A stretch of 64,000 bases of DNA from Ruminococcus_C sp963590855. GTDB taxonomy: Bacteria; Bacillota; Clostridia; Oscillospirales; Ruminococcaceae. Every line of letters starts with the position of its first letter. Positions within the stretch are counted from its first letter, which is position 1. The stretch spans positions 12,539 through 76,538 of the forward strand of contig CAVAQT010000009.1 in NCBI GenBank assembly GCA_963590855.1. Reading direction: 5' to 3'. A program made the translations under genes and the position numbers. Positions 7,348 to 16,976 of this stretch are shown here, piece by piece. The notes under the pieces are model-generated. The model was not told where the DNA came from and ran no database searches. It was given only the letters and a program-made list of their open reading frames with translations.

Positions 7348-8853
7348 TTATTTGGTTTTGGTCTCCGCTTTTGCCGCAGGCTTTTTTCCCGTGGAAAAGC
7401 ACACCCAGAAGATCACCGCCAGAAGCACCAGCGCGAACGCCATCCAGCCAATAAGCGTTCCCAGACCCTTTCCGGCGAACATGTCATAATAGCCCTTGAG
7501 ATAGATCAGGCAGATCAGGGCAGGCACGACATAGGACATATAGCCGCGCAGCCAGCCCGGCAGCTTCGGGCCGGTGCCCTCGTTGACCTCTGCCAGGAAC
7601 TTTTCCCAGCCCCAGCCGTTTTTCCGGACGCAGAACAGCACATACACCAGCGAGCCAAGCGGCAGGATGTTATAGGAGACCAGAAAGTCCTCCAGATCCA
7701 TGACGGAAGAGCCGTCTCCGAAAGGCTGGAAGCCGGACAGCAGATTAAAGCCCAGAATCGCCGGCAGAGACAGCACGAAGATCAGCACCAGATTTACCAG
7801 GAGAGACTTTTTCCGTGTCCAGCTGCCCAGTTCCACCGTCATGGTGATGATGTTCTCGAACACGGCGATAACGGTAGAAAGCGCCGCAAAGGACATGAAC
7901 ACGAAGAAGCAGGTGCCCCAGATGCGTCCGCCCACCATATGGTGGAACACATTCGGCAGGGTGATAAACAGCAGAGACGGGCCGGCATCCGGCTGAACGT
8001 CATAGGCAAAGCATGCCGGGATGATAATGAGACCAGCCATAATTGCAACGAAAGTATCCAGGATCACCACATTGATCGCCTCGCCGGTGATGCGCCGGCC
8101 CTTTTTCAGATAGCTGCCGAAGATCTCCATTGCGCCAATGCCCACGCTCAGGGTAAAGAATGCGTGTGTCATGGCGGCGAACGCCACAGAGCCATAGCCG
8201 TTTTCTTTCAGGCGGGAGAAGCTGGGGACGAGGAAATATTTCAGGCCCTCGCCTGCGCCCTTCAGCCGGAGCGAATTCACCACGAGCACCAGCATCAGCA
8301 CAATGAGGAGCATCATCATGACCTTTGTGACCTTTTCGATGCCGTTTTGCAGTCCCAGGGCGCAGATGCCGATACAGAGGGCGATGACGATCGCCGCAAA
8401 GAGGATCATCAGCCCCGGATTTTCCAGCATCCGGGAGAAAAAGCCGGAGGTCTCCTCCGCGGCAACAGCCGTGATCTTTCCTGAACCATACAGGAACGCA
8501 TAGTAGAGCATCCAACCGGCGACCATGGTATAGAACATCATGAGCAGATAGTTTCCGGCGATGCCGGCGTATTTGGTGATATGCCAGCGGCTGCCCGGCT
8601 GTTCCAGGATATTCAGCGCCTGGGAGATACTCCGGCGGCTGCCGCGGCCGATGGCAAACTCACAGATGACGATAGGCAGTCCCAGTAGAAGCAGGCACAG
8701 CAGGTAAATGATAAGGAATGCGCCGCCGCCGTTTTCGCCGCAGATATACGGGAATTTCCAGACGTTGCCCAGACCCACGGCGCACCCGGCAGATACCAGG
8801 ATAAAGCCCAGCCGGGAATGGAACGTGGCTCGGTTTTTGGTTGATGTACTCAT
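7348..8853 (-). CDS. Sodium-dependent neurotransmitter:sodium symporter (NSS) family transporter
   Basis: A 501-residue membrane protein with about 11-12 transmembrane helices, of the LeuT/NSS type. TM1 has the signature SAGCAVGLGNVWKFPYICG with the unwound sodium/substrate region. It probably takes up an amino acid with Na+; the substrate cannot be told from sequence. The C-terminal tail is short, cytosolic and Lys/Ala rich (KPAAKAETKTK). Start MSTSTKNRATF at 8851-8853 behind AAAGGAG. Monocistronic. Confidence 0.93.
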   Translation of the reverse strand: MSTSTKNRATFHSRLGFILVSAGCAVGLGNVWKFPYICGENGGGAFLIIYLLCLLLLGLPIVICEFAIGRGSRRSISQALNILEQPGSRWHITKYAGIAGNYLLMMFYTMVAGWMLYYAFLYGSGKITAVAAEETSGFFSRMLENPGLMILFAAIVIALCIGICALGLQNGIEKVTKVMMMLLIVLMLVLVVNSLRLKGAGEGLKYFLVPSFSRLKENGYGSVAFAAMTHAFFTLSVGIGAMEIFGSYLKKGRRITGEAINVVILDTFVAIMAGLIIIPACFAYDVQPDAGPSLLFITLPNVFHHMVGGRIWGTCFFVFMSFAALSTVIAVFENIITMTVELGSWTRKKSLLVNLVLIFVLSLPAILGFNLLSGFQPFGDGSSVMDLEDFLVSYNILPLGSLVYVLFCVRKNGWGWEKFLAEVNEGTGPKLPGWLRGYMSYVVPALICLIYLKGYYDMFAGKGLGTLIGWMAFALVLLAVIFWVCFSTGKKPAAKAETKTK

Positions 8854-8903
8854 AGCAGTTCTCCTTTGTTGTCTCCGCAATTGCAGAAAAATGTGATTGT
8901 TTT

Positions 8904-8932
8904 ATTATACAACAAGATTGCGTTTTTGTCAA
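8904..8932 (-). promoter_or_regulatory. Sigma-A promoter of the NSS transporter gene
   Basis: TTGACA (8927-8932), 17 base spacer, TATAAT (8904-8909), minus strand, 50 bases before the start codon. Confidence 0.85.
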
Positions 8933-8948
8933 ATACGCCAGGCAGCGT

Positions 8949-9700
8949 GGCGGCGTGCTCGCCGCCGAGCCTTACCCCCCAATATAACGGAGAGAAAAGG
9001 GCAGCGTTACGGCGGCAGCAGCCGCCTGTCTCCCCCTCCGGGGAATTTTTGTTGTGCGTGCGCTAAAACAACACTGCCTTTCGTGTGATGCGTTGCCGCA
9101 CAAACAAGGGTAGGCGAGCGGCGTGCTCACCGCTGAGCCTTACCCCCCCCAATATAACGGAGAGAAAAGGGCAGTGTTACGGCAGGCAAGCTGCCTGTTC
9201 CCCCCTCCGGGGAATTTTTGTTGTGCGTGCGCTAAAACAACACTGCCTTTCGTGTGATGCGTTGCCGCACAAACAAGGGTAGGCGAGAGCTTTTCTTTTT
9301 TTGCTTCTTTTTTTCTTTTTAGCAAAGAAAAAAAGAAGGGAGTAATTGCGCAGCAAACGCCAAAGAATAATGTCAACCGTCTGCACAAGCAACAGACAGA
9401 AAGCCTGCGTAGCAAGCACCGGAAAAGGCAACCATGGGCGTTTGCAAGCCCCAGGCGGACAGCGAGAGCAGCGAGCGATTCCGCCGGATGGTTTCACGGT
9501 GTTTTCCCCAGGGCAGTGTTGCCAAGTACGTCAAAGTATCATCGGGCGAACGATGTTCGCCCCTACGGTGCAGTTGCCTTTCGTGTGATACATTGCCGCA
9601 CATATAAGTGTTGGCGAGAGCAACGAGCGATTCCGCCGGATGGTTTCACAGTGTTTTCCCCAGGGCAGTGTTGCCGGGAGTGTCAAAGTATCATCGGGCG
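8949..9700. repeat. Mosaic intergenic repeat block 1
   Basis: No gene. Two tandem copies of an approximately 170 base unit (about 8949-9118 and 9119-9288) run from GCGTGCTC through CCTTACCCCCC, AACGGAGAGAAAAGGGCAG and CCCCTCCGGGGAATTTTTG to GTGTGATGCGTTGCCGCAC. Then come a T-rich/A-rich hairpin (9304-9337), a module around CGATTCCGCCGGATGGTTTC (present twice, about 9472 and 9625) and the palindrome GGGCGAACGATGTTCGCCC followed by CTAC (about 9544-9566). The same modules recur at 20163-20600, 53125-53240, 58720-58860 and 61525-61640. Confidence 0.85.
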
Positions 9701-9705
9701 AACCA

Positions 9706-9741
9706 TGAAAAAACGCACCTCACGGCCGTGAGATGCGTTTT
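9706..9741 (-). terminator. Terminator of the anti-sigma-like gene
   Basis: AAAACGCAYCTCACGG pairs with CCGTGAGATGCGTTTT (9710-9741) with one mismatch; the minus-strand transcript ends in six U. Confidence 0.8.
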
Positions 9742-9784
9742 CTCTGGGATAGAGTATATTAAATTATTGGAAAGATGTCAAGCA

Positions 9785-11140
9785 TTACTTTTCCCACATC
9801 AGGATATCTGCGCCGGCATAGACAGCCTGCACCTGCTGCGGATCGACAGGCTCCAAAAAGCTGATATTCAGCGTGGTGTGCCCGTCATTCGGTGAACCTG
9901 CCTCACAGGAGACCTGGAAAATATTCATGGCGCTGTAGAACAGATTGTTGTCCTCTACCGGGATCTTTGTATGATGGGACTGATCTCCGGTCTTGGCATA
10001 GCCCAGACAATCCGCACTTCGGGTGAAGCCGGGGACACTAGTGCCGGTATAGCCAAACATCGCCGGCATGGGATCTTCATCGCTCCAGGTAAAGGATGCG
10101 CCCCAGGGTGTCAGTTCCATGGTCATGGGCGTCTCTTCTCCGTTTTTCGCGTCAGTATAGATAAAGTCCTCCTTCACGGATTCCACAACGGGATAATCCA
10201 GCCGGAAGCGCAGATGCAGGCTCCCCTCGGTGAGAACATCCTTCCTGCTCACATAGACCGTATCCTCGTCAGAATGGGAAGCAGCATCTTCATCGGCACT
10301 TTCTCCCGTGCTGTACGTTTCGTCCAGCGGCACAAAGTTTTCCCATACCAGCTGCTCTTCCTGTGCAGACAGCGCCTTTCGCGTGTTGATGTCTGCCACA
10401 GAATAGCCCAGCCAGTTCCGGATGCGCCGCATGTCATAGGTGTCATTATAAGACCCCAGGTAATAGTAAAAATTCTCTTCTCCGCTGTCCTCACGGGGCA
10501 CAAGGAATTTGTCAATGTTCAGTTCATATGTGATCTCGTCACCGGAAAGATAGCTTTCCATTCCGCTGAAATGCTGCCTTACATACAGATGTCCGCCGTC
10601 CGATGCGTCATAGGTGACGGTTTCCTCCATGCTCTCGCCGCCGTTATAGCCAATCGTCGCCGCGCCGCTGCCCAGAAACCGGGTGTAATTGGGCAGTGTG
10701 AACCCATTCACCCCGGAAAACTCCAGCACCACGTTGACATTGTGCTCATCGCCGAACACGCCGAGCACCTGGCAGTCGATGCTGTCACAGGTGTTGGTCA
10801 TTTCCACTTCAGGAACGGTATACAGTTCTTCCAGTGCGGACGGATACGAAACGTCCTTGCCGAATACCAGCTGCATCAGCTGTGCAAAGCCGCCGTTTGC
10901 CGCAGCCGCAGCCGTGATGGCACTGCCGCTCACCAGAACCGCCGCCGCTGTAATTGCCGCCGGAATGCGAAGCTTCCAGTGACGGCGTGCCGGCGCGCCT
11001 TCTGTCTCCGCATCCAAGGCATCCATGACCCGGCTGCGGACGGCACGGTGCGAGAACCTTGCGGTTTTCCGAATCTCCGGCAGATCCTCGTGTGTCATGT
11101 CCAAATGCGAAAAAATCTCAAACAAGTTCCATTTGCTCAT
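9785..11140 (-). CDS. Membrane-anchored anti-sigma-factor-like protein paired with an ECF sigma factor
   Basis: A 451-residue protein with a cytoplasmic N terminus (1-58), one hydrophobic segment (about 60-82, IPAAITAAAVLVSGSAITAA) and a long extracytoplasmic region without a family I can name. It overlaps the end of the upstream sigma gene by 23 bases, the usual arrangement of an ECF sigma with its membrane anti-sigma (compare DUF4179-type proteins). The second ATG (11138-11140, MSKWNLFEIF) is preferred because GGGG lies 8 bases before it and only 2 before the first ATG. The role is inferred from context and topology. Confidence 0.75.
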   Translation of the reverse strand: MSKWNLFEIFSHLDMTHEDLPEIRKTARFSHRAVRSRVMDALDAETEGAPARRHWKLRIPAAITAAAVLVSGSAITAAAAANGGFAQLMQLVFGKDVSYPSALEELYTVPEVEMTNTCDSIDCQVLGVFGDEHNVNVVLEFSGVNGFTLPNYTRFLGSGAATIGYNGGESMEETVTYDASDGGHLYVRQHFSGMESYLSGDEITYELNIDKFLVPREDSGEENFYYYLGSYNDTYDMRRIRNWLGYSVADINTRKALSAQEEQLVWENFVPLDETYSTGESADEDAASHSDEDTVYVSRKDVLTEGSLHLRFRLDYPVVESVKEDFIYTDAKNGEETPMTMELTPWGASFTWSDEDPMPAMFGYTGTSVPGFTRSADCLGYAKTGDQSHHTKIPVEDNNLFYSAMNIFQVSCEAGSPNDGHTTLNISFLEPVDPQQVQAVYAGADILMWEK

Positions 11141-11750
11141 AGCCATATCCCCTTTCTGTAAACAGCTGGCGCAGTTTTTTCCTGCTCCGGTGCATTCTGG
11201 TTTTCACGGTCGCCTCTTTCATGTGAAGCTCTCCGGCGATCTCTGCCACGGTCTGATGGTAGAAGTAATAGCGCAGCAGGATCTCCTGATCCCGTTCCGG
11301 CAGCTGCCCCATGACCTCCCGGAGGATCTCCGCCAGTTCGGTCTGTTCTGCCTGTGCCGAAACATCGGTGTCCGCGGCGATCACCACATCATCAATGGGC
11401 TGGGTGTCCAGCTGGCGTTTTCGCAGCCAGTTGCAGCCCTTTGACCGTGCAATACTGGCGAGATAGCCGGTGAGATGTTCCGTGCGCATTTCCGGGGCGT
11501 GATGCCACAGGGCGAGGAACACGTCCGCTGTCAATTCCTCGATGTCCTCCGGCGCAGTCTGTCCCCGGGTGGTGTTCCGCAGGATCGTGCCCACATAGGC
11601 GGTATAGCGCTTCATGACGCGTTCCAGTGCCCGGCGATCCCGGCGTTTCAGCTGTTCCAGCAGCCGTGCATCTTTTCCGGGAGACTCCGCGGCGGCTGCC
11701 GACAAAACAAGCTCTGCCGAACAGCTGTCCCATGTTGTTGCTTGCGGCAT
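11118..11750 (-). CDS. ECF-type RNA polymerase sigma factor
   Basis: A 210-residue sigma-70 family protein. Region 2 lies near residues 35-105 (KRYTAYVGTILRN, DVFLALWHHAPEM) and region 4 near 140-200 (LPERDQEILLRYYFYHQTVA, then helix-turn-helix EATVKTRMHRSRKKLRQLF). Start behind AAAGGAGG at ideal distance. It probably directs transcription in response to a surface signal sensed by the overlapping downstream membrane protein. Confidence 0.92.
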   Translation of the reverse strand: MPQATTWDSCSAELVLSAAAAESPGKDARLLEQLKRRDRRALERVMKRYTAYVGTILRNTTRGQTAPEDIEELTADVFLALWHHAPEMRTEHLTGYLASIARSKGCNWLRKRQLDTQPIDDVVIAADTDVSAQAEQTELAEILREVMGQLPERDQEILLRYYFYHQTVAEIAGELHMKEATVKTRMHRSRKKLRQLFTERGYGYEQMELV

Positions 11751-11828
11751 GATACCCGACCTCCTTTCGTGTTTTGCGCGTTCACTTAGATAGACACCAG
11801 TTCCGGGGAAAAGGTTTCACTTTTCTGC

Positions 11829-11867
11829 AAAAAAAGAAAAAGAGCCGCGAAAACGCTCCGCAGCTCT
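11829..11867 (-). terminator. Terminator of the small dockerin gene
   Basis: Read on the minus strand, AGAGCTGCG, loop, CGCGGCTCT, then TTTTTCTTTTTTT. Nearly the same hairpin recurs at 12722-12755. Confidence 0.8.
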
Positions 11868-11873
11868 CCAAAA

Positions 11874-12623
11874 TTATGCCGGCAATTTTGTGATATCCTG
11901 TATCAGAAAGCGCATCAGCAGCAATGCATCCGATGCATCTATTGCGCCGTCCCCATTGCAGTCTGCCTTTTTTCGCTGTGTTTCCGACAGTTCCACCGTA
12001 CCGCTGACTGCCTGATGCAGCAGTACCGCATCTGCCACACAAATGGTGCCGTCCAAATTGACATCGCCCGTCAGAAGCGGTTGAATGTCCAGATAGACCG
12101 GCCGCCGGTCGCTGATGACCGTGTCATCCCGCAAGTCGTACAGTGTCCCTTCCAGAGACATGACCAAATCATATTGCTTCCCCTCGATCAGACAGTCCTT
12201 TGCCGAATAAAGCCGATATATCCTTTCATTGTATACTGCATCCAGATACAGCTGCGAATGCAGTGCGGTATAGGTGCAGTCCTGTGCTTCTCCATCAGAA
12301 CAGGAAAAATAACCAATAATGGCATATGCATCGCTAGCCCTCAAAAACGTCACATACTCTCCTGCCGCAGTCATACCATCGTTTCCGACCTGTGCCATAT
12401 CGAACAGCCGGTAGGCAAAAGTCAGGTCGGATTGTTCCAGCTGCATCTCATGCGCCGCTGCATAGGACAGGATTTTTTCTGTCACACGGGAATACGCGGT
12501 ATCGTCCGCAATGGGATTATCTCCGTTTGGCCCGTATGCCGCATGAACAGAGAACGGAGAAAAAAGCATCCCCAAGATCATACAACAGGAAAGCAGTGCT
12601 GCAAAAAGTTTTTTCATCATCAT
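11874..12623 (-). CDS. Small secreted dockerin protein
   Basis: A 249-residue protein: signal peptide (about 1-28, ending SVHAAYG), a central domain of unknown function (30-180) and a C-terminal type I dockerin (about 185-245) with two calcium loops, DVNLDGTICVADAVLL and DCNGDGAIDASDALLL. Dockerins bind cohesins on scaffoldins, so it is probably a cellulosome-type surface component; a cohesin-like protein is encoded at 36314-37057. The central region shows no enzyme motif I recognise. Three ATG codons in a row follow GGGGGG, so the exact start is uncertain by two residues. Confidence 0.85.
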   Translation of the reverse strand: MMMKKLFAALLSCCMILGMLFSPFSVHAAYGPNGDNPIADDTAYSRVTEKILSYAAAHEMQLEQSDLTFAYRLFDMAQVGNDGMTAAGEYVTFLRASDAYAIIGYFSCSDGEAQDCTYTALHSQLYLDAVYNERIYRLYSAKDCLIEGKQYDLVMSLEGTLYDLRDDTVISDRRPVYLDIQPLLTGDVNLDGTICVADAVLLHQAVSGTVELSETQRKKADCNGDGAIDASDALLLMRFLIQDITKLPA

Positions 12624-12721
12624 CCCCCCATTCCTTTTCCGTCGTATATCTCAGCTTATCATAATTTCGTCATGTTTTCAATTGACAAAATGCACAATTA
12701 TTTCTGCATTTTTTCTCACAA

Positions 12722-12755
12722 AAAAAAGAGCCACGAAAACGCTCCGCAGCTCTTC
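12722..12755 (-). terminator. Terminator of the response regulator/histidine kinase unit
   Basis: AGAGCTGCGG...CGTGGCTCTTTTTTTT on the minus strand, almost identical to 11829-11867. A second imperfect 17 bp hairpin (ACCTGTCTCCACAAG with CTTGTGAAGCCAGGT) fills 12772-12820 before the kinase stop codon. Confidence 0.75.
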
Positions 12756-12820
12756 TGTTTATATCTTAGGACCTGTCTCCACAAGAAATATGTCGGGTAT
12801 ACGCTTGTGAAGCCAGGTTC

Positions 12821-14314
12821 TTATAGTTGTCTGATCTCAGCTTCGGGGATCTCCGGCTCTTCCGGCGACTCCGGCGGCACAATGTCCCGGATCTCAAACC
12901 AGAAGGTCGAGCCTTCTCCCAACTTGCTGTTGACACCATAGTTATAGTTGTGCATCTTCAGGATCTCCTTGACGATGGACAGCCCCAGCCCGGTTCCCAC
13001 CACTTCGCGCTTGTGGTTCTCCGAGCGGTAATACTTGTCGAAGATCAGCTTGATCTTGTCCTCTTCGATGCCGTCGCCGGTGTCGCGCACCTCGATGCGC
13101 ACACACTGTGGCAGATTGCGCTGTGTCACAAAGACCTGCTTGTCCTCTTTGGAGGTATAGTTGATGGCATTGTTGATGAGGTTGCCGATAACACGGTCGA
13201 TCTTGCTCTCGTCGCACCGCACCATACAGGGCGCATCCAGGGTCAGGTGAATGTGATAGCCCATGCGCTCCGACACGCCCTCATAGCGGTGCACGATCTC
13301 TTCCATGCACTGGGCAATGTCAAAGGTGCTGTAGTCCAGCTTCTGTGCGCCGCTCTCCAGTTTGGACAGATCCAGCATATCGTTGACCAGCTGGGTGAGC
13401 CGGTCGGTCTCTTCGATGATGATGTTCAGATGCTGTTCCCGCTTTACCGGATTGTTGCCGGAGAGGTCGCGGATCATCTCCGCATATGCCTTCATCATGG
13501 TCAGCGGTGTCCGCAGGTCATGGGACACATTGGCGATGAGGTCGCGCTGCATCTGGTCTGTCTTGGACAGCTCATGCGCCGCATAGGTCAGCGTCTCCGC
13601 CAGATCATCCACCTCTGCATAGCCGCCGCCCTCAAACTTTACCGAATAGTCGCCGTGCGCCAGGCGCTTTGCCGACTTGGTGATGCGCGTAATGGGCGTG
13701 GAAATGTGATTTGCCGTATAGAACGAGATCAGAAACCCGAAGAATACCAGCATAATGGTAATCATCATGGTCTGGCGTTTCAGGATCGAAACCGTGGATT
13801 CCACCGGCACCAGCGGCGAGTTCAGCAGCAGATAGCCCAGGACGCTGCCGTCCTCCTTGCTGTACATGGTGCAGCCATAGACCAACATTTCATTTTGCAG
13901 GGTCGAATTGGACACCCGCCGGCAGATCACACCGGTGCTGCTGTTCTGGAGGTCGATGAGGTAGAAAAACGTCCCGTTTCCCGTGCCGTGCAGCAGACAC
14001 TTTCCGTTATAAACACAGTTGTAGTACACCTCTCTGCCGTTTTCGTTCAGCAGCTCGATGCACATTTCATTCTGGAGCGAGATCTCCTGGGCATCCTGGG
14101 AGAAATCCTCGCTGCCGTAGTCGGAGACCAGCTGCTGCGCCAGCTTTGCCGTGTCCCGGATCTTCATGGACTCATAGAACCATTCCAGAAAGATGACCTG
14201 GAACAGCCACATGAGCAGAAAGACCACGCACACAAACAGCATGAAAAACAGCCAGATCTTGACACCGATACGGAGATTCCGCTCACCGAGATGATGACGC
14301 GGATGATGCTTCAT
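12821..14314 (-). CDS. Sensor histidine kinase
   Basis: A 497-residue membrane kinase: TM1 (about 20-45), an extracytoplasmic sensor region (46-180), TM2 (about 182-205), HAMP (206-255), dimerisation/phosphoacceptor domain with the H-box NVSHDLRTPLTMM (about 265) and a HATPase domain with N-box NLINNAINY, DTGDGI and GTGLGLSIVKEI. The ATG at 14312-14314 is used; a TTG at 14326 in the same frame is possible. It overlaps the response regulator gene, so the pair is co-translated. The signal is unknown. Confidence 0.93.
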   Translation of the reverse strand: MKHHPRHHLGERNLRIGVKIWLFFMLFVCVVFLLMWLFQVIFLEWFYESMKIRDTAKLAQQLVSDYGSEDFSQDAQEISLQNEMCIELLNENGREVYYNCVYNGKCLLHGTGNGTFFYLIDLQNSSTGVICRRVSNSTLQNEMLVYGCTMYSKEDGSVLGYLLLNSPLVPVESTVSILKRQTMMITIMLVFFGFLISFYTANHISTPITRITKSAKRLAHGDYSVKFEGGGYAEVDDLAETLTYAAHELSKTDQMQRDLIANVSHDLRTPLTMMKAYAEMIRDLSGNNPVKREQHLNIIIEETDRLTQLVNDMLDLSKLESGAQKLDYSTFDIAQCMEEIVHRYEGVSERMGYHIHLTLDAPCMVRCDESKIDRVIGNLINNAINYTSKEDKQVFVTQRNLPQCVRIEVRDTGDGIEEDKIKLIFDKYYRSENHKREVVGTGLGLSIVKEILKMHNYNYGVNSKLGEGSTFWFEIRDIVPPESPEEPEIPEAEIRQL

Positions 14315-14996
14315 TTTCCGGATCAAATTTATATCCCATTCCTCTCAAGGTCACAATATCCGTGCGATACGGCCCAAGGCTGCCGCGCAGCATCTTGATG
14401 TGCGTATCCACAGTACGGTCGTCCCCGAAGAAATCGTATCCCCAGACCTCTTCCAGAAGCTTGTCTCTGGAGAGTGCCAGTCCCTTGTTTTTCACCAGAT
14501 AAAACAGCAGGTCATACTCTTTCGGCGTCATCGAAGCCCGAACGCCGTCCACATAGACCTCCCGTCCGGCGAGGTCGATCTCCAGCCCGCCGAATTTCAG
14601 CCGCTGCTGATCTCCGCTGTCGTTCTGCTTTGCCGCATGGCTCCGCGCAAGCACTGCGCGCACCCGTGCCATCAGTTCTCTGGGAGAAAAGGGTTTTACC
14701 ACATAATCGTCGATACCAGTCTCAAAGCCGAACAGCTTGTCGTATTCCTCGCCCCGGGCAGAGAGCATAATGATGGGGATGCTCTTCTGCTTCCGGATCT
14801 CCTTGCAGGCAGAATAGCCGTCCAGCCGAGGCATCATCACGTCCATGATGATGATATCATAGTCATTTTCCCGGCAAAGCGCCACCGCCTCCATGCCGTC
14901 CCGCGCCTCGGTCACCTCAAAGTCCTCGAACTCTGCGTATTCCCGCACCACGGCACGAATCTTCTCTTCGTCGTCTACGATCAGCATTTTGCTCAT
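14283..14996 (-). CDS. OmpR/PhoB-family response regulator
   Basis: A 237-residue two-domain regulator: receiver domain (1-118) with acidic DDE (8-10), phosphoacceptor Asp in MDVMMPRLDG (about 52) and Lys in VVKPFSPREL, and a C-terminal winged helix (about 132-228, SMTPKEYDLLFYLV, DRTVDTHIKMLR). It starts 47 bases after the pyrG stop and overlaps the kinase gene, so it may be co-transcribed with pyrG. Confidence 0.94.
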   Translation of the reverse strand: MSKMLIVDDEEKIRAVVREYAEFEDFEVTEARDGMEAVALCRENDYDIIIMDVMMPRLDGYSACKEIRKQKSIPIIMLSARGEEYDKLFGFETGIDDYVVKPFSPRELMARVRAVLARSHAAKQNDSGDQQRLKFGGLEIDLAGREVYVDGVRASMTPKEYDLLFYLVKNKGLALSRDKLLEEVWGYDFFGDDRTVDTHIKMLRGSLGPYRTDIVTLRGMGYKFDPENEASSASSSR

Positions 14997-15043
14997 GAAT
15001 CACACCTCCCTGAGATGTCAGGGCAATACCGTATTGCCTCAGA

Positions 15044-16651
15044 TCACTTCTTGTTCCGGTTTTTCAGCGCCGCGCCGATAAAGGACGCGAACAGCTTCTG
15101 CGGCTTGTTCGGACGGGACTTGAATTCCGGATGGAACTGTACGCCGATAAACCACGGGTGATCCGGCAGAGAAACGATCTCTACCAGGCGCTCGTCCGGA
15201 GACAGACCAGCGATCTGCAAGCCCTTTTCAGTGAGCTGCTTGCGGAAGTTGTTGTTGAATTCAAACCGGTGACGATGGCGCTCATAGATCAGCTCTTCGC
15301 CGTAGATCTGCTGTACCAGGCTGCCCGGTGTCAGCTTGCAGGGATACAGACCCAGACGCATGGTGCCGCCCATGTTCTCGATATCCTTCTGATCTTCCAT
15401 GATGTGGATCACGCTGTGTGCGCCGTCCGGCTCGAACTCAGAGGAGTTGGCATCCGGGAAGCCAGCCACATTGCGCGCAAATTCCACCACTGCCATCTGC
15501 ATGCCCAGGCAAATGCCGAACATGGGCACTTTGTTCAGACGTGCATAGCGGATCGCCTCGATCATGCCCTCGATGCCGCGGTCGCCGAAGCCACCCGGCA
15601 CGATGATGCCGTCGCATTCCTTCAGCATTTCCGGTGCTGTCTCCCGTGTGATTTTCTCAGAATCGATCCACAGGATCTTCACTCTGGCATCATTGACAAT
15701 GCCGCCGTGATGCAGCGCCTCTGCCACAGACAGATATGCATCCTGGAGCGCCACATACTTGCCCACCAGACCAATGGTCACATCCTTGTCCGCATTGTGC
15801 TGACGCTGGGTCATCGCCGTCCACTCGGTCAGATCCGGCTCCCGGTTTTCCAGTCCCAGGTGGTGGCAGACGCTGTCGGTCAGACCCTCGTTCTCCAGCA
15901 TCATGGGCACTTCATACAGAGACGGCGCTGTCATATTCTGGATGATATCCTCTTCCCGGACATTGCAGAACATGCTGATCTTCCGCTTCATATCCTCCGG
16001 GATCTCCAGCTCGGTGCGGCAGACAACCACATGGGGCTGGATGCCGATAGACAGCAGTTCCTTGACGGAGTGCTGTGTGGGCTTGGATTTCAGCTCGTTA
16101 GAGCCGGCAATATAGGGCACCAGGGTAACGTGGATGTACATGGCATTGCCTCTGCCCACTTCGGTCACAAACTGGCGGATGGCTTCCAGGAACGGTGTGC
16201 TCTCGATGTCGCCTACTGTGCCGCCGATCTCGGTGATGACAACATCTGCATTGGACTCCTTGCCCACGCGGTAGATGCGGTCTTTGATCTCGTTGGTGAT
16301 ATGGGGAATAACCTGTACCGTACCGCCCAGATAGTCGCCCCGGCGCTCCTTGTTCAGAACTGTCCAGTAGACCTTGCCGGTGGTAACATTGTTGTTGATG
16401 GACAGGCTCTCGTCGATAAAGCGCTCATAGTGTCCCAGATCCAGGTCAGTCTCTGCGCCGTCGTCGGTGACGAACACTTCGCCGTGCTGATACGGGCTCA
16501 TGGTGCCCGGGTCTACGTTGATATACGGGTCAAACTTCTGAATGGTGACCTTATAGCCGCGGGCTTTCAGCAGACGTCCCAGCGAAGCCGCAGTGATTCC
16601 CTTTCCCAATCCGGACACAACACCGCCGGTGACAAATACATATTTTGGCAT
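15044..16651 (-). CDS. pyrG: CTP synthase
   Basis: CTP synthase converts UTP to CTP using ATP and glutamine. The 535-residue protein has the synthetase domain (1-265, P-loop GGVVSGLGKGITAASLG) and the class I glutamine amidotransferase domain with nucleophile Cys in FGICLGMQMA and His/Glu in GVQFHPEFKSRP. Full family length. Own promoter at 16725-16753; in many Firmicutes pyrG is attenuated in its leader, but I see no clear attenuator here. Confidence 0.97.
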   Translation of the reverse strand: MPKYVFVTGGVVSGLGKGITAASLGRLLKARGYKVTIQKFDPYINVDPGTMSPYQHGEVFVTDDGAETDLDLGHYERFIDESLSINNNVTTGKVYWTVLNKERRGDYLGGTVQVIPHITNEIKDRIYRVGKESNADVVITEIGGTVGDIESTPFLEAIRQFVTEVGRGNAMYIHVTLVPYIAGSNELKSKPTQHSVKELLSIGIQPHVVVCRTELEIPEDMKRKISMFCNVREEDIIQNMTAPSLYEVPMMLENEGLTDSVCHHLGLENREPDLTEWTAMTQRQHNADKDVTIGLVGKYVALQDAYLSVAEALHHGGIVNDARVKILWIDSEKITRETAPEMLKECDGIIVPGGFGDRGIEGMIEAIRYARLNKVPMFGICLGMQMAVVEFARNVAGFPDANSSEFEPDGAHSVIHIMEDQKDIENMGGTMRLGLYPCKLTPGSLVQQIYGEELIYERHRHRFEFNNNFRKQLTEKGLQIAGLSPDERLVEIVSLPDHPWFIGVQFHPEFKSRPNKPQKLFASFIGAALKNRNKK

Positions 16652-16724
16652 ATTGAATAATCCTCCCGTTTTTCAGAACCGCAAAAAATGCGCTCTGCTT
16701 CATGCATACATATTGATTCATCTT

Positions 16725-16753
16725 ATTATACCGTATTCCGCAGAAAAAAGCAA
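16725..16753 (-). promoter_or_regulatory. Sigma-A promoter of pyrG
   Basis: TTGCTT (16748-16753), 17 base spacer, TATAAT (16725-16730), minus strand, about 75 bases before pyrG. Confidence 0.75.
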
Positions 16754-16831
16754 GTCCTTATTTTGAACACCGCAAAATCCGTCGGGAAATGCCGCGCACC
16801 GGCGCGCCGGCGAACAAATTTCGCAGCCCTA

Positions 16832-16860
16832 TAGACTTTTTCACACATTTATGTTATAAT
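16832..16860 (+). promoter_or_regulatory. Sigma-A promoter of the glycosyltransferase gene
   Basis: TAGACT (16832-16837), 17 base spacer, TATAAT (16855-16860). The -35 box matches at four of six bases. The leader is about 110 bases. Apart from the two divergent promoters nothing else is visible in 16652-16976. Confidence 0.65.
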
Positions 16861-16976
16861 AGGAGCAATATCGAAGAGCCTGTTCCCCATCCAGAGGGTG
16901 CTTCCACACCGCATCTGCGCGGCAGCTGCATTTTAACGGGAGCACGCTCCGGGGCAACACGGAAAGGATTTGACAT

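Noticed and set aside
9304..9337. T-rich/A-rich hairpin as a terminator (also at 20230-20264)
   Set aside because: It lies far from any gene end and forms part of a repeated module, so I treat it as part of the repeat.
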